A stretch of DNA of 64,000 nt from Serratia bockelmannii (GTDB taxonomy: Bacteria; Pseudomonadota; Gammaproteobacteria; Enterobacterales; Enterobacteriaceae), in NCBI RefSeq assembly GCF_008011855.1, contig NZ_VOUX01000007.1:78947-142946 (forward strand), read 5' to 3'. Positions within the stretch are counted from its first letter, which is position 1. Every line of letters begins with the position of its first letter. Positions 10,739-18,874 of this stretch are shown here, piece by piece. A program made the translations under genes and the position numbers. The notes below the pieces were generated by a model, which saw nothing but the letters and a program-made list of their open reading frames with translations, had not been told where the DNA came from and did no database searches.

Positions 10739-11824
10739 ATGCGTAAGGAATGGCTTTGGATCGGCGTCGCGGCGGTGTTGCTCTCCGCCTGTACCGCCCC
10801 GACCACGGAACAGCAGGCACCACAGCAGCCGTACAACGGCCCGGTGGTGGAGATCGGTGGCGTCGAGCCTCAATATGAACCCTATAACCCTAATAACATG
10901 CAGGATTATAAGGTTAATGGCGATACTTACCGCATCGTAAAAGATCCGCAGAACTTCTCGCAGACCGGCCTGGCGGCCTGGTATGGCGAAGAAGCCAACG
11001 GCAACACCACGGCGCTGGGCGAGCAGTTCGACCCCAACGGTCTGACTGCGGCGCACCCGACCTTACCGATCCCAAGCTATGTGCGCGTCACTAACCTGGC
11101 CAACGGCCGTCAGCTGGTGGTGCGCGTCAACGATCGCGGGCCTTACACCAAGGGCCGTATTATCGATCTGTCGAAAGCCGCCGCCGATCGCCTCAACCTG
11201 TCGAACAACACCAAGGTCAAAGTCGATTTCATCAACGTGGCGCCGGACGGCACGCTGAGCGGCCCAGGCACCATCGGTACCATCGTGGCGAAGCAGAGCT
11301 ATGCCCTGCCGTCGCGCCCGGATCTCGGCGCCAGCGGCATGGGCACCCCCATCCAACAGGACGTGCCGGTCGCCAGCGGCGCGGCGGTACGCCCGATCGA
11401 TAACAGCACCCTGCGCACCGACGACGACAACGCCCCAGCAACCGGCGGCAACGCCGGTAGCGGCCGCAGCGGTTTCCTCGGCGCGCCAAGCGCATTGCCG
11501 GCCGGCGTGCTGGAAGGTTCGGAGCCTGAAGCCGCCGCGGTGGCTGCACCGGTCGCGGCCGGCGCCGCAGCTGCCGGCATGGCTGCCGCTTCGTCCTCCG
11601 GCGGTTACGTGGTGCAGGTCGGTGCGCTGAGCAGCGCCGAGCGTGCCCAGAGCTGGCAGCAAAGCCTGAGCCAACAGTTTGGCGTCCCGGGCAAAGTGGC
11701 GGCCAACGGCAACGTTTATCGCGTCCAGCTCGGCCCGTTCAGCAGCCGTCAGCAGGCGGCCCAGCTGCAGCAACGCCTGGCGAGCGAAGCGCAACAACAG
11801 TCTTTCGTTACTGCTGCACCCTGA
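10739..11824 (+). CDS. rlpA: Septal-ring lytic transglycosylase RlpA
   Basis: Outer-membrane lipoprotein that acts on denuded septal glycan. The signal peptide ends in the lipobox LLSAC. A double-psi beta-barrel follows (about residues 75-165, with GLAAWYGEE, VRVNDRGPY and IIDLSKAAADRL). A long Ala/Gly/Pro linker then leads to a C-terminal SPOR domain (from GGYVVQVGALSS, about 285-355). The 361-residue length is typical. It lies 10 bases after mrdB and probably ends the elongation operon. Confidence 0.95.
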   Translation: MRKEWLWIGVAAVLLSACTAPTTEQQAPQQPYNGPVVEIGGVEPQYEPYNPNNMQDYKVNGDTYRIVKDPQNFSQTGLAAWYGEEANGNTTALGEQFDPNGLTAAHPTLPIPSYVRVTNLANGRQLVVRVNDRGPYTKGRIIDLSKAAADRLNLSNNTKVKVDFINVAPDGTLSGPGTIGTIVAKQSYALPSRPDLGASGMGTPIQQDVPVASGAAVRPIDNSTLRTDDDNAPATGGNAGSGRSGFLGAPSALPAGVLEGSEPEAAAVAAPVAAGAAAAGMAAASSSGGYVVQVGALSSAERAQSWQQSLSQQFGVPGKVAANGNVYRVQLGPFSSRQQAAQLQQRLASEAQQQSFVTAAP

Positions 11825-11865
11825 GCATTAAGCCCGGTGGGCATTCACGGCCGATAAGCGGTTAT

Positions 11866-11892
11866 TTAGCTGAAACATTTTCTTGCAGCTAA
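11866..11892. repeat. Inverted repeat after rlpA
   Basis: TTAGCTG and CAGCTAA form a perfect 7-bp inverted repeat around a 13-base AT-rich loop, in the rlpA-dacA gap. It may end the upstream operon, though no long U-run follows. Confidence 0.3.
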
Positions 11893-11948
11893 AAGGGCAC
11901 TAACCGCAATTAGTCAGATGAATGGGTAATGCCTGCCGGGATCGCATC

Positions 11949-11957
11949 TGCTATAGT
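11949..11957 (+). promoter_or_regulatory. Probable dacA promoter (extended -10)
   Basis: TGCTATAGT is an extended -10 element about 48 bases before the dacA ATG; the -35 region is weak. Confidence 0.4.
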
Positions 11958-12004
11958 GTGGCTCGTTTTTTAACTTTACTTTCACGGATGTTGTAGTCCC
12001 GATC

Positions 12005-13216
12005 ATGAAACAAGTAACTTCTTTTCGCTTAATCAAAAGCATCGCCCTCGGCACCGTTATCGCAATGAGCGCAGCCTCCGTTGCGCACGCCGATGACGTT
12101 AACATCAAAACCATGATCCCAGGTGTCCCGCAGATCGATGCGGAAGCGTACATCCTGATTGATTACAACTCCGGCAAGGTGCTGGCCGAGATGAACGCCG
12201 ATGCGCGTCGCGATCCGGCCAGCCTGACCAAAATGATGACCAGCTACGTCATCGGCCAGGCGCTGAAAGCGGGTAAAATCGGCCAGGACGATCTGGTGAC
12301 CGTCGGCCAGGACGCCTGGGCGACCGGCAACCCGGTGTTCAAAGGCTCCTCGCTGATGTTCCTGAAGCCGGGCGATCGCGTGCCGGTCTCCAAACTGACC
12401 CGCGGCATCAACCTGCAGTCCGGTAACGACGCCTGCGTGGCGATGGCCGACTACGTCGCCGGCAGCCAGGACGCGTTCGTTAACCTGATGAACACCTACG
12501 TCAGCAAGCTGGGCCTGCAGAACACTCACTTCCAGACGGTACACGGCCTGGATGCCCAGGGCCAGTACAGTTCGGCGCGCGACATGGCGCTGATCGGCCA
12601 GGCGCTGATCCGCGACGTGCCGGAAGAGTACGCGATCTACAAAGAAAAAGAGTTCACCTTCAACAATATCCGCCAGATGAACCGCAACGGTCTGCTGTGG
12701 GATAACAGCCTGAACGTCGACGGCATCAAAACCGGCCATACCGACGCGGCGGGTTACAACCTGGTGGCTTCGGCGACCGAAGGCCAAATGCGCCTGATCT
12801 CCGCCGTGATGGGCGGCCGCACCTACAAAGGCCGTGAAGCCGAAAGCAAGAAACTGCTGACCTGGGGCTTCCGCTTCTTCGAAACCGTGGCGCCGTTGAA
12901 AGTCGGTAAAGAGTTCGCCTCCGAGCCTGTCTGGTTCGGCGATGCCGACCGCGTTGAGCTCGGCGTGGACAAAGACGTCTACCTGACCATTCCGCGCGGC
13001 CGCATGAAAGATCTGAAGGCCAGCTACGTGCTGAACACGCCGGAAATTCACGCGCCGCTGGCGAAAAACCAGGTGGTGGGCAGCATCAACTTCCAGCTGG
13101 ACGGCAAAACCATCGATCAGCGCCCGCTGGTGGTGATGAACGAAGTGAAAGAAGGCGGCTTCTTCAGCCGCATCGTGGACTACATCAAACTGATGTTCCA
13201 CCACTGGTTCGGTTAA
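12005..13216 (+). CDS. dacA: D-alanyl-D-alanine carboxypeptidase PBP5
   Basis: Trims the terminal D-Ala from peptidoglycan pentapeptides in the periplasm. A signal peptide ends at VAHA/DDVN. Active-site motifs are SLTK (Ser73 of the precursor), SGN and KTGHT. The C-terminus carries a short amphipathic helix ([18 protein letters not shown]) that anchors PBP5 to the outer face of the inner membrane. Length 403 is the family norm. A perfect hairpin follows. Confidence 0.97.
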   Translation: MKQVTSFRLIKSIALGTVIAMSAASVAHADDVNIKTMIPGVPQIDAEAYILIDYNSGKVLAEMNADARRDPASLTKMMTSYVIGQALKAGKIGQDDLVTVGQDAWATGNPVFKGSSLMFLKPGDRVPVSKLTRGINLQSGNDACVAMADYVAGSQDAFVNLMNTYVSKLGLQNTHFQTVHGLDAQGQYSSARDMALIGQALIRDVPEEYAIYKEKEFTFNNIRQMNRNGLLWDNSLNVDGIKTGHTDAAGYNLVASATEGQMRLISAVMGGRTYKGREAESKKLLTWGFRFFETVAPLKVGKEFASEPVWFGDADRVELGVDKDVYLTIPRGRMKDLKASYVLNTPEIHAPLAKNQVVGSINFQLDGKTIDQRPLVVMNEVKEGGFFSRIVDYIKLMFHHWFG

Positions 13217-13258
13217 TGGTTGAAACGGGCGAAATTGCCCCCATATACTGAATAACAT

Positions 13259-13282
13259 TAACTCCCGCCCCGGCGGGAGTTA
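13259..13282 (+). terminator. Hairpin after dacA
   Basis: A perfect 11-bp stem, TAACTCCCGCC / GGCGGGAGTTA, lies between dacA and ybeD and is followed by a T-rich but interrupted tract (TAATTTAT). Confidence 0.6.
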
Positions 13283-13320
13283 TAATTTATAGATTAGCTA
13301 GCACTCTGGAGCGCACGCAC

Positions 13321-13587
13321 ATGCAAAAAACTAAACTGAACGAACTGCTCGAATTCCCTTGCTCGTTTACCTACAAGGTGATGGGCCTGGCGCAGCCTGA
13401 GCTGGTTGACCAGGTAGTTGAAGTGGTGCAGCGCCATGCGCCGGGCGATTACAACCCGCAGGTCAAGCCAAGCAGCAAAGGCAACTACCACTCCGTCTCC
13501 ATCACCATCAATGCCACTCACATCGAGCAGGTCGAAACCCTGTACGAAGAGTTAGGCAACATTGAAATTGTTCGCATGGTGCTGTAA
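13321..13587 (+). CDS. ybeD: YbeD, UPF0250 family, ACT-like small protein
   Basis: An 88-residue cytosolic protein with the ferredoxin-like ACT-type fold known for E. coli YbeD ([17 protein letters not shown], then [14 protein letters not shown]). It may be regulatory because of the fold and its conserved place before lipB, but no reaction is assigned. Start ATG 13321 follows the AGCACTCTGGAG leader. Confidence 0.93.
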   Translation: MQKTKLNELLEFPCSFTYKVMGLAQPELVDQVVEVVQRHAPGDYNPQVKPSSKGNYHSVSITINATHIEQVETLYEELGNIEIVRMVL

Positions 13588-13610
13588 TTCCAGCATAAAC
13601 CCCTGCTTAT

Positions 13611-13650
13611 CAACCCGGGATGGCGCAGCGTCTTCCCGGGTTGCGCATTT
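13611..13650 (+). terminator. Intrinsic terminator after ybeD
   Basis: CAACCCGGGA (13611-13620) pairs perfectly with TCCCGGGTTG (13634-13643) and is followed by CGCATTTTT. Confidence 0.7.
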
Positions 13651-13721
13651 TTGGTCAGCGAAAGGCTGGCCGCAAGCCGGAGCGCCCGGTATAATGGCTT
13701 TACCACTTCTGTAACCTGACG

Positions 13722-14390
13722 ATGACTCTTTTGCAACCAGACAAGATCATTTTGCGTCAGCTGGGGTTGCAGCCCTACGCGCCTGTATCCCAAGCCATGC
13801 ATAACTTCACCGACAGTCGTACCGAGACTACGCCGGACGAACTGTGGCTGGTACAGCATCACCCGGTGTTCACCCAAGGCCAGGCCGGCAAGGCAGAACA
13901 CGTGCTGATGCCCGGCGACATCCCGGTTGTCCAGAGCGATCGCGGCGGCCAGGTGACCTACCACGGCCCGGGTCAGCAGGTGATGTACGTGATGGTCGAT
14001 CTGAAACGCAACAAGGTCGGCGTGCGTCAATTGGTCACGGCGATAGAAGATACGGTTATCAACACCCTCGCCCACTTTCGCCTCGCATCGCGCGCCCGTC
14101 CGGATGCGCCTGGCGTGTATGTGGGGGAGCAGAAAATCTGTTCGTTGGGTTTGCGGATCCGCAAAGGCAGCTCATTCCACGGCCTGGCCCTGAATGTGGC
14201 GATGGATCTCAGCCCCTTCCAACGCATCAACCCTTGCGGTTACGCCGGCATGCAGATGACGCAGGTCAGCGCGCTGGCGCCCGGCGTTGGCATTGAAGAC
14301 ATACACCCAATCCTGGTACAGGAATTTGTTCATTTACTCGGCTACCAGACGGTCGAGCTTCGTAACTGGAACCTGCACGATTATGAGTAA
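13722..14390 (+). CDS. lipB: Octanoyl-[acyl carrier protein]:protein transferase LipB
   Basis: Moves octanoate from ACP to lipoyl domains, the first step of lipoate synthesis. Typical motifs are [14 protein letters not shown] and [15 protein letters not shown], which carries the catalytic Lys, plus [10 protein letters not shown] with the catalytic Cys. Length 222, slightly longer than E. coli (213), with a few extra N-terminal residues. The stop codon lies inside the lipA start region: the genes overlap by 8 bases (ATGAGTAA), so LipA translation is probably coupled. Confidence 0.96.
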   Translation: MTLLQPDKIILRQLGLQPYAPVSQAMHNFTDSRTETTPDELWLVQHHPVFTQGQAGKAEHVLMPGDIPVVQSDRGGQVTYHGPGQQVMYVMVDLKRNKVGVRQLVTAIEDTVINTLAHFRLASRARPDAPGVYVGEQKICSLGLRIRKGSSFHGLALNVAMDLSPFQRINPCGYAGMQMTQVSALAPGVGIEDIHPILVQEFVHLLGYQTVELRNWNLHDYE

Positions 14391-15348
14391 ACCAATTCAG
14401 ATGGAACGCGGCGTCAAATACCGCGATGCTGACAAAATGGCGCTGATCCCGGTCAAAACGGTGGTCACCGAACGGCAGGAGCTGTTGCGTAAACCCGAGT
14501 GGATGAAGATCAAACTGCCTGCCGACTCAACGCGCATTCAGGGCATCAAAGCCGCGATGCGTAAAAACGGCCTGCACTCCGTCTGTGAGGAAGCTTCGTG
14601 CCCTAACCTGTCCGAGTGTTTCAACCACGGTACCGCCACCTTTATGATCCTCGGCGCTATCTGCACCCGTCGCTGCCCGTTCTGCGACGTGGCCCACGGC
14701 CGCCCGATCGCGCCAGACGCTAACGAGCCGGAAAAGCTGGCGCAAACCATCGCCGACATGGCGCTGCGTTACGTGGTGATCACCTCGGTTGACCGCGACG
14801 ACCTGCGCGACGGCGGTGCTCAGCACTTTGCCGACTGCATCTCGGCCATCCGCGCCAAGAGTCCGAACATCAAAATTGAAACGCTGGTGCCGGACTTCCG
14901 CGGCCGTATGGATCGCGCGCTGGAGATCCTCACCGCCACGCCGCCGGACGTGTTTAACCACAACCTGGAAAACGTGCCGCGCGTCTACCGCCAGGTGCGC
15001 CCGGGCGCCAACTATGAGTGGTCGCTGAAGCTGCTGGAGCGCTTTAAAGAAGCTCACCCGGATATCCCGACCAAATCCGGCCTGATGGTCGGCCTGGGCG
15101 AAACCAACGCGGAAATCGTTGAAGTGATGCGCGATCTGCGTCGCCACGGCGTGACCATGCTGACGCTGGGCCAGTACCTGCAGCCGAGCCGTCACCACCT
15201 GCCGGTGCAGCGCTACGTCAGCCCGGCCGAGTTTGACGAGATGAAAGAAGAAGCGATGGCGATGGGCTTCACCCACGCCGCCTGCGGCCCGTTCGTGCGT
15301 TCGTCTTACCACGCCGATCTGCAGGCCAAAGGGATGGAAGTGAAATAA
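14383..15348 (+). CDS. lipA: Lipoyl synthase
   Basis: Radical-SAM enzyme that inserts two sulfurs into protein-bound octanoate. The auxiliary cluster [12 protein letters not shown] and the radical-[11 protein letters not shown] motif are both intact. An open frame runs 32 codons further upstream in lipB, but ATG 14383 gives 321 residues with the normal N-terminus [20 protein letters not shown], so it is preferred. Confidence 0.97.
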   Translation: MSKPIQMERGVKYRDADKMALIPVKTVVTERQELLRKPEWMKIKLPADSTRIQGIKAAMRKNGLHSVCEEASCPNLSECFNHGTATFMILGAICTRRCPFCDVAHGRPIAPDANEPEKLAQTIADMALRYVVITSVDRDDLRDGGAQHFADCISAIRAKSPNIKIETLVPDFRGRMDRALEILTATPPDVFNHNLENVPRVYRQVRPGANYEWSLKLLERFKEAHPDIPTKSGLMVGLGETNAEIVEVMRDLRRHGVTMLTLGQYLQPSRHHLPVQRYVSPAEFDEMKEEAMAMGFTHAACGPFVRSSYHADLQAKGMEVK

Positions 15349-15387
15349 CGCGTAATAGTTTGTTACGCTAAAGACGGCGGAAACGCC

Positions 15388-15420
15388 AAAAAACGGATGT
15401 CCGCAAGGCATCCGTTTTTT
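15388..15420. terminator. Bidirectional terminator between lipA and tatE
   Basis: AAAAAACGGATG (15388-15399) and CATCCGTTTTTT (15409-15420) form a perfect stem with U-runs on both strands, serving the convergent lipA and tatE. Confidence 0.85.
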
Positions 15421-15441
15421 ATTGCGAGCAGTCAGACGGAA

Positions 15442-15657
15442 TTAAACGTCTTTCTTTTCGACGCTCTGCTGAGCGGACTGGCTCTCGGCGGTGCTGTTGC
15501 CGGCGGCCGGCGGCGTGCTGTCGTCGCCCACCGCTTTTTTAAAGCCTTTCAGCGCCGCGCCAAGATCGGCGCCGAGCGTGCGCAGTTTGCTGGTGCCGAA
15601 CAGTAAAATCACCAACACCGCAATCACCAGAAGTTTGGTAATGCTGATACCTTCCAT
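15442..15657 (-). CDS. tatE: Twin-arginine translocase subunit TatE
   Basis: A small TatA-like pore subunit of the Sec-independent (Tat) export system. One N-terminal membrane helix (ISITKLLVIAVLVILLFG) and an amphipathic helix (LRTLGADLGAALKGFKKA) are followed by a polar tail; 71 residues. The open frame extends upstream, but ATG 15657 has an AAGGTGAG ribosome site and gives the normal TatE N-terminus. The position convergent to lipA is the same as in E. coli. Confidence 0.94.
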   Translation of the reverse strand: MEGISITKLLVIAVLVILLFGTSKLRTLGADLGAALKGFKKAVGDDSTPPAAGNSTAESQSAQQSVEKKDV

Positions 15658-15875
15658 ACTCACCTTCTTATCATAGAGCGCTGTGTGAACAGCGAGAAAA
15701 ACTGACCTTGCCAGCGAATATTTAGCGACTTTCCTTCGGCTCACACAACCGCAACATGTAACAGAGTGAGATCCGTTGCAGGAATGTCACGCAACCTCGC
15801 GGCGTGAATCCCAGACTATTCTTAGTTTATCACCCGCATGATACGCTGCCGTGATACTCATCAGGGAGATGCCGG

Positions 15876-16943
15876 ATGTATATTGCCCCATCCATTTTCG
15901 ATGCCCGAAAATCCGGCCTCAGCTTCGCCAAACGCACCTATCTGCCCCGCGTCGCCGGTCTGGGGCTCGGATTTATCTGCGTTTGCGCCGCGCTCTATCC
16001 CTTGGCTCCGCCCGCGGCGGTCTGGCTATTGCTGGCCTTTCACGGCTTTCTCTGGCCGCATCTGGCCTATCGCCTGGCCTACCGCGCCAAAGATCCGTTC
16101 AAAGCCGAGATCCGCAACCTCTTGATCGACTCCGCCTTCGGCGGCTTCTGGGCAGCGATGATGGCATTCAATGCCCTGCCGGCGATCGTCATCCTGTCGA
16201 TGATGAGCATGAACAACATCGCTTCGGCCGGCAAAGCGCTGTTTGTCAAAGGATTGGCGATTCAATTGGCCACGGCGATGCTCACCGGCGCGCTGCTCGG
16301 CTTCCCGTTTCATCCATACAGCACGCCGCTGCAAGTCTATCTGTGCCTGCCGATGATCTACCTTTATCCGACGTTGCTGGGGCTGGTGACCTACCGCACC
16401 GCCAAACGGCTGGCGGAAAAAAAACAGGAGCTGCAACGCATCAGCACCCGCGATGGGCTGACCGGCTTATATAACCGTCGCCACTGGGAACATCTTCTGC
16501 ATCGCCAGTTCGATAGCTGCCGCCGCTACCAGGACAACGCCACGCTGATCCTGATGGACATCGACCGCTTCAAAACCATCAACGACACCTTCGGCCATGC
16601 GCTGGGGGATGAAGCCCTGGCGGTATTGGCGGAAGAGCTGCTGATCGGCTTGCGCAACGTGGATATCGTCGGGCGCTACGGCGGCGACGAGTTTGGCGCG
16701 GTGCTGCCGAACACTAACGCCGAACAGGCGGAAATCGTCCTGCACCGCATCCAGCAGCGGCTGGACGCGGTCAGTTTCAAGGAGGCGCCGCAGCTGCGGC
16801 TGCAGATCAGCGCAGGCATCGCTAACTACCACCCCGCGCTGGGCGGCTATCTTGACTGGCTGAAAGCGGCCGACGGTGCGCTCTATCGGGCGAAGCATAA
16901 TGGCCGCAACCGGTTGGAAACGGCAGTGCCGCCAGGGGAGTAA
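15876..16943 (+). CDS. Membrane diguanylate cyclase, MASE2-GGDEF (DgcC/AdrA-like)
   Basis: Makes cyclic di-GMP. The N-terminal half (about residues 15-180) is a multi-helix MASE2 sensor with several membrane segments. The C-terminal GGDEF domain has an intact active site, GGDEF at 269-273. An RxxD allosteric inhibitory site is also present, RNVD at 260-263, exactly five residues before it, so product inhibition is expected. The architecture and sequence resemble E. coli DgcC (AdrA), which drives cellulose and curli formation. The start follows a CAGGGAG site. It is not part of the E. coli neighbourhood here. Confidence 0.9.
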   Translation: MYIAPSIFDARKSGLSFAKRTYLPRVAGLGLGFICVCAALYPLAPPAAVWLLLAFHGFLWPHLAYRLAYRAKDPFKAEIRNLLIDSAFGGFWAAMMAFNALPAIVILSMMSMNNIASAGKALFVKGLAIQLATAMLTGALLGFPFHPYSTPLQVYLCLPMIYLYPTLLGLVTYRTAKRLAEKKQELQRISTRDGLTGLYNRRHWEHLLHRQFDSCRRYQDNATLILMDIDRFKTINDTFGHALGDEALAVLAEELLIGLRNVDIVGRYGGDEFGAVLPNTNAEQAEIVLHRIQQRLDAVSFKEAPQLRLQISAGIANYHPALGGYLDWLKAADGALYRAKHNGRNRLETAVPPGE

Positions 16944-16944
16944 C

Positions 16945-17373
16945 TTACTGACTTAATAACTTGGCAAAATACTTTGGCGCTTCGACAAAACCTTCGCGCC
17001 GATAAAACGCATGGGCCCGCTCGCGGCGGCTGTGGCAATGAACTTCCAACCGATCGCAGCCGCGACGGTGCGCCAGCGCCTCGCCCTCCGCCAACAGCAA
17101 CCGCCCTACGCCCGCGCCGCGCGCCCGATCGTCGACGCAAAAATAGCTGATGCGGGCAATATCGCCGGCCAACGCCAGCTGAGGCAGAAAATGCAGCGAC
17201 AACACGCCCAGCACTTGCTCCTCCTCAATCGCCACCAGCAGCGCCTCATCCGGATGCGCCAACAATTGCTGCATTCGCTGCGTCAGAAACGCCTCGGTGC
17301 CGGGATAATCCAGCGCCGTCATTAATTCGGCGATAGCGTGCCGGTCGCTCAGACGCGCCGTTCTGATTTCCAT
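16945..17373 (-). CDS. GNAT-family N-acetyltransferase
   Basis: A 142-residue single-domain acetyltransferase: N-terminal IRTARLSDRHAIAELM, acetyl-CoA-binding motif A as VDDRARGAGVGRLLL (RxxGxG), and a C-terminal AHAFYRREGFVE segment. The substrate cannot be told. ATG 17373 has a GAGGT ribosome site. A longer open frame to 17496 exists but would run antisense through the fluoride riboswitch, so it is rejected. It is convergent with the diguanylate cyclase: the two stops are one base apart. Confidence 0.85.
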   Translation of the reverse strand: MEIRTARLSDRHAIAELMTALDYPGTEAFLTQRMQQLLAHPDEALLVAIEEEQVLGVLSLHFLPQLALAGDIARISYFCVDDRARGAGVGRLLLAEGEALAHRRGCDRLEVHCHSRRERAHAFYRREGFVEAPKYFAKLLSQ

Positions 17374-17464
17374 CCGTTTTACCTCGCAGAGTGTCGATAC
17401 TACAAAATAGGCGGCGTTAGGTGTAACATCCATCGGGTACGGCAAAAAAGGCCGTGCGGCACGC

Positions 17465-17590
17465 TGGAGATGACATTCCTCCCTAACCGCCTTCACAGGC
17501 TGATGATGTCTACGTAACCTCTCGGAGAGAGGCGCGTAGCGTTACGTCTGTCCCTTTCCGAGTCCCGTGAATTTCTCTGATTGAAAGGTA
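17465..17590 (+). promoter_or_regulatory. Fluoride riboswitch (crcB motif) and expression platform
   Basis: The aptamer at 17466-17514 carries the conserved core in order: GGAGATG, TCCTCC, AACCGCC, then GGCTGATGATGTCTACG, matching the crcB-motif consensus that binds fluoride. Downstream, ACGTAAC (17512-17518) can pair with GTTACGT (17541-17547), and CCTTTC (17553-17558) with GAAAGG (17583-17588). The latter is the crcB ribosome site, so the switch may control translation by hiding it. The aptamer part is strong; the mechanism is an inference. Confidence 0.9.
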
Positions 17591-17598
17591 GTTGCCCC

Positions 17599-17982
17599 AT
17601 GTTGAGTTCTTTACTGGCCGTATTTATCGGCGGCGGCGTCGGCAGCGTTTTACGCTGGGCGGTAAGCATGAAAATGAATCCGCTGAACGCCCACATCCCG
17701 CTCGGTACGCTGATGGTCAATCTGATCGGCGGTTTTATCATCGGTCTGGCGATGGCGATTTTCACCCGCATGACGCATCTGGATCCCACCTGGAAATTAC
17801 TGATCACCACCGGATTCTGCGGCGGCCTGACTACCTTCTCCACCTTTTCGCTGGAGGTGGTGTACCTGATGCAGGATGGCCGCTTCGGTTGGGCACTGGC
17901 CAACATGCTGCTCAACCTGGCCGGTTCGCTGGCCATGACGCTGCTGGCCTTTATGCTGGTGATGTGGGTCAACGGACGCTAA
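17599..17982 (+). CDS. crcB: Fluoride exporter CrcB (Fluc)
   Basis: A 127-residue inner-membrane fluoride channel, active as an antiparallel dimer, with four membrane segments. Motifs are [24 protein letters not shown] and the signature [16 protein letters not shown] 17581 is in frame, but it is part of the ribosome-site region. ATG 17599 gives the normal length and start, so it is preferred. Control by the fluoride riboswitch just upstream fits the role. Confidence 0.97.
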   Translation: MLSSLLAVFIGGGVGSVLRWAVSMKMNPLNAHIPLGTLMVNLIGGFIIGLAMAIFTRMTHLDPTWKLLITTGFCGGLTTFSTFSLEVVYLMQDGRFGWALANMLLNLAGSLAMTLLAFMLVMWVNGR

Positions 17983-18020
17983 GCCCTTAATGTTTCCTTA
18001 ATCTTGCATGCGCATAATCT

Positions 18021-18043
18021 CATCCAGTACTCCTGACTGGATG
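18021..18043. repeat. Perfect inverted repeat before the 31-residue ORF
   Basis: CATCCAGT and ACTGGATG (8 bp each) flank a 7-base spacer. It lies 10 bases before the ATG of the small membrane ORF, so it could be an operator, or a hairpin covering the ribosome site. Confidence 0.5.
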
Positions 18044-18053
18044 AGAAACCGCT

Positions 18054-18149
18054 ATGTTTAGCCTGCCGAAAACCGCCGCCGAAGCGATTGCCGTTGCGCT
18101 GTGCGTGCTGATCGTCGCCGCCTTTATCAAATCCTACCTGTTCGCATAA
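18054..18149 (+). CDS. Putative 31-residue single-pass membrane protein
   Basis: ATG 18054 to TAA 18147 encodes 31 residues: a short polar start (MFSLPKTAAEA), one hydrophobic helix (IAVALCVLIVAAFI) and a KSYLFA end. That is the shape of small inner-membrane proteins or type I toxin peptides. The ribosome site is weak (GATGAGAAACC). I do not recognise the family. The inverted repeat just upstream and the clean membrane profile argue for a gene; the short length argues for caution. Confidence 0.45.
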   Translation: MFSLPKTAAEAIAVALCVLIVAAFIKSYLFA

Positions 18150-18179
18150 GCGCCTTTTTCCCCGCAGCACGCATTCATC

Positions 18180-18241
18180 TTGCGCCTTTCCGGCCGATTA
18201 CACTACAATTGAGAATGAACGTTCACACCCAAAATGTGAAC
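18180..18241 (+). promoter_or_regulatory. Promoter and operator of the tetR-MFS pair
   Basis: TTGCGC (18180-18185), 18 bases, then TACAAT (18204-18209) form a promoter. Just after it, GTTCACA (18221-18227) and TGTGAAC (18235-18241) form a 7-bp inverted repeat with a 7-base spacer, overlapping a second palindrome TGAACGTTCA (18216-18225). This is the expected type and place for an autoregulatory TetR operator. Confidence 0.65.
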
Positions 18242-18271
18242 CCGGCTCACGCGTAGCAAAGGATCGGGCAG

Positions 18272-18868
18272 ATGCTCTCCCCCAACGACAGTAAACAGGC
18301 TAAGGTGCAGGCCCGCCGCGATCAGATCGTCGAAGCGGCGAAAATCAGCTTCCGCCGCCACGGCTTCCACGCCGCCAGCATGGCGGAAATCGCCCAGGGC
18401 TCACAGCTCAGCGTCGGCCAAATCTATCGCTATTTCGCCAATAAAGACGCGATTATCGAGGAGATCGTCAACCGCATCATCGCCAGCAAGATGCAGCGGC
18501 TGGAAAACCTTGGCGATCACATCAATCTGATCGCCGGCGTGCTGGCGGAGCGCACGCTGTTCCAGCAGCCGGGCGAGAGCGAAACCGACCATATGCTGAT
18601 GCTGGAAGTGACCGCCGAGGCCACGCGCAATCCGGTGGTGGCCAAACTGCTCAGCGACGCGGAAGCGCGGCTGTTTCGCCACGTGTGCCACAACCTGCAG
18701 CGGCTGTATCCCCATTTCAGCGCGGAGGAGATCGCCGCCCGGGTGGAATTTATCGCCGTCATGAGCGAAGGCACCGGTTACCGTATCCTTACCACGCAAA
18801 AAGCCGATGCGTCCCTGCTGCGCGATCTGTATCAGCAGGCCATTTCTCACCTGTTCAGGAAACTCTAA
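18272..18868 (+). CDS. TetR-family transcriptional repressor
   Basis: A 198-residue regulator. The N-terminal helix-turn-helix is typical: RDQIVEAAKISFRRHGF, then ASMAEIAQGSQLSVGQIYRYF and NKDAI (about residues 16-62). The variable C-terminal half should bind a ligand, which is unknown. The next gene, six bases downstream, is a drug-type MFS exporter, so it most likely represses that exporter and itself through the palindrome upstream. Confidence 0.9.
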   Translation: MLSPNDSKQAKVQARRDQIVEAAKISFRRHGFHAASMAEIAQGSQLSVGQIYRYFANKDAIIEEIVNRIIASKMQRLENLGDHINLIAGVLAERTLFQQPGESETDHMLMLEVTAEATRNPVVAKLLSDAEARLFRHVCHNLQRLYPHFSAEEIAARVEFIAVMSEGTGYRILTTQKADASLLRDLYQQAISHLFRKL

Positions 18869-18874
18869 TCTCCC

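Noticed and set aside
16945..17496. Extended start of the GNAT gene at 17496
   Set aside because: The extra 41 codons lie antisense to the fluoride riboswitch; ATG 17373 has the ribosome site and the domain start.
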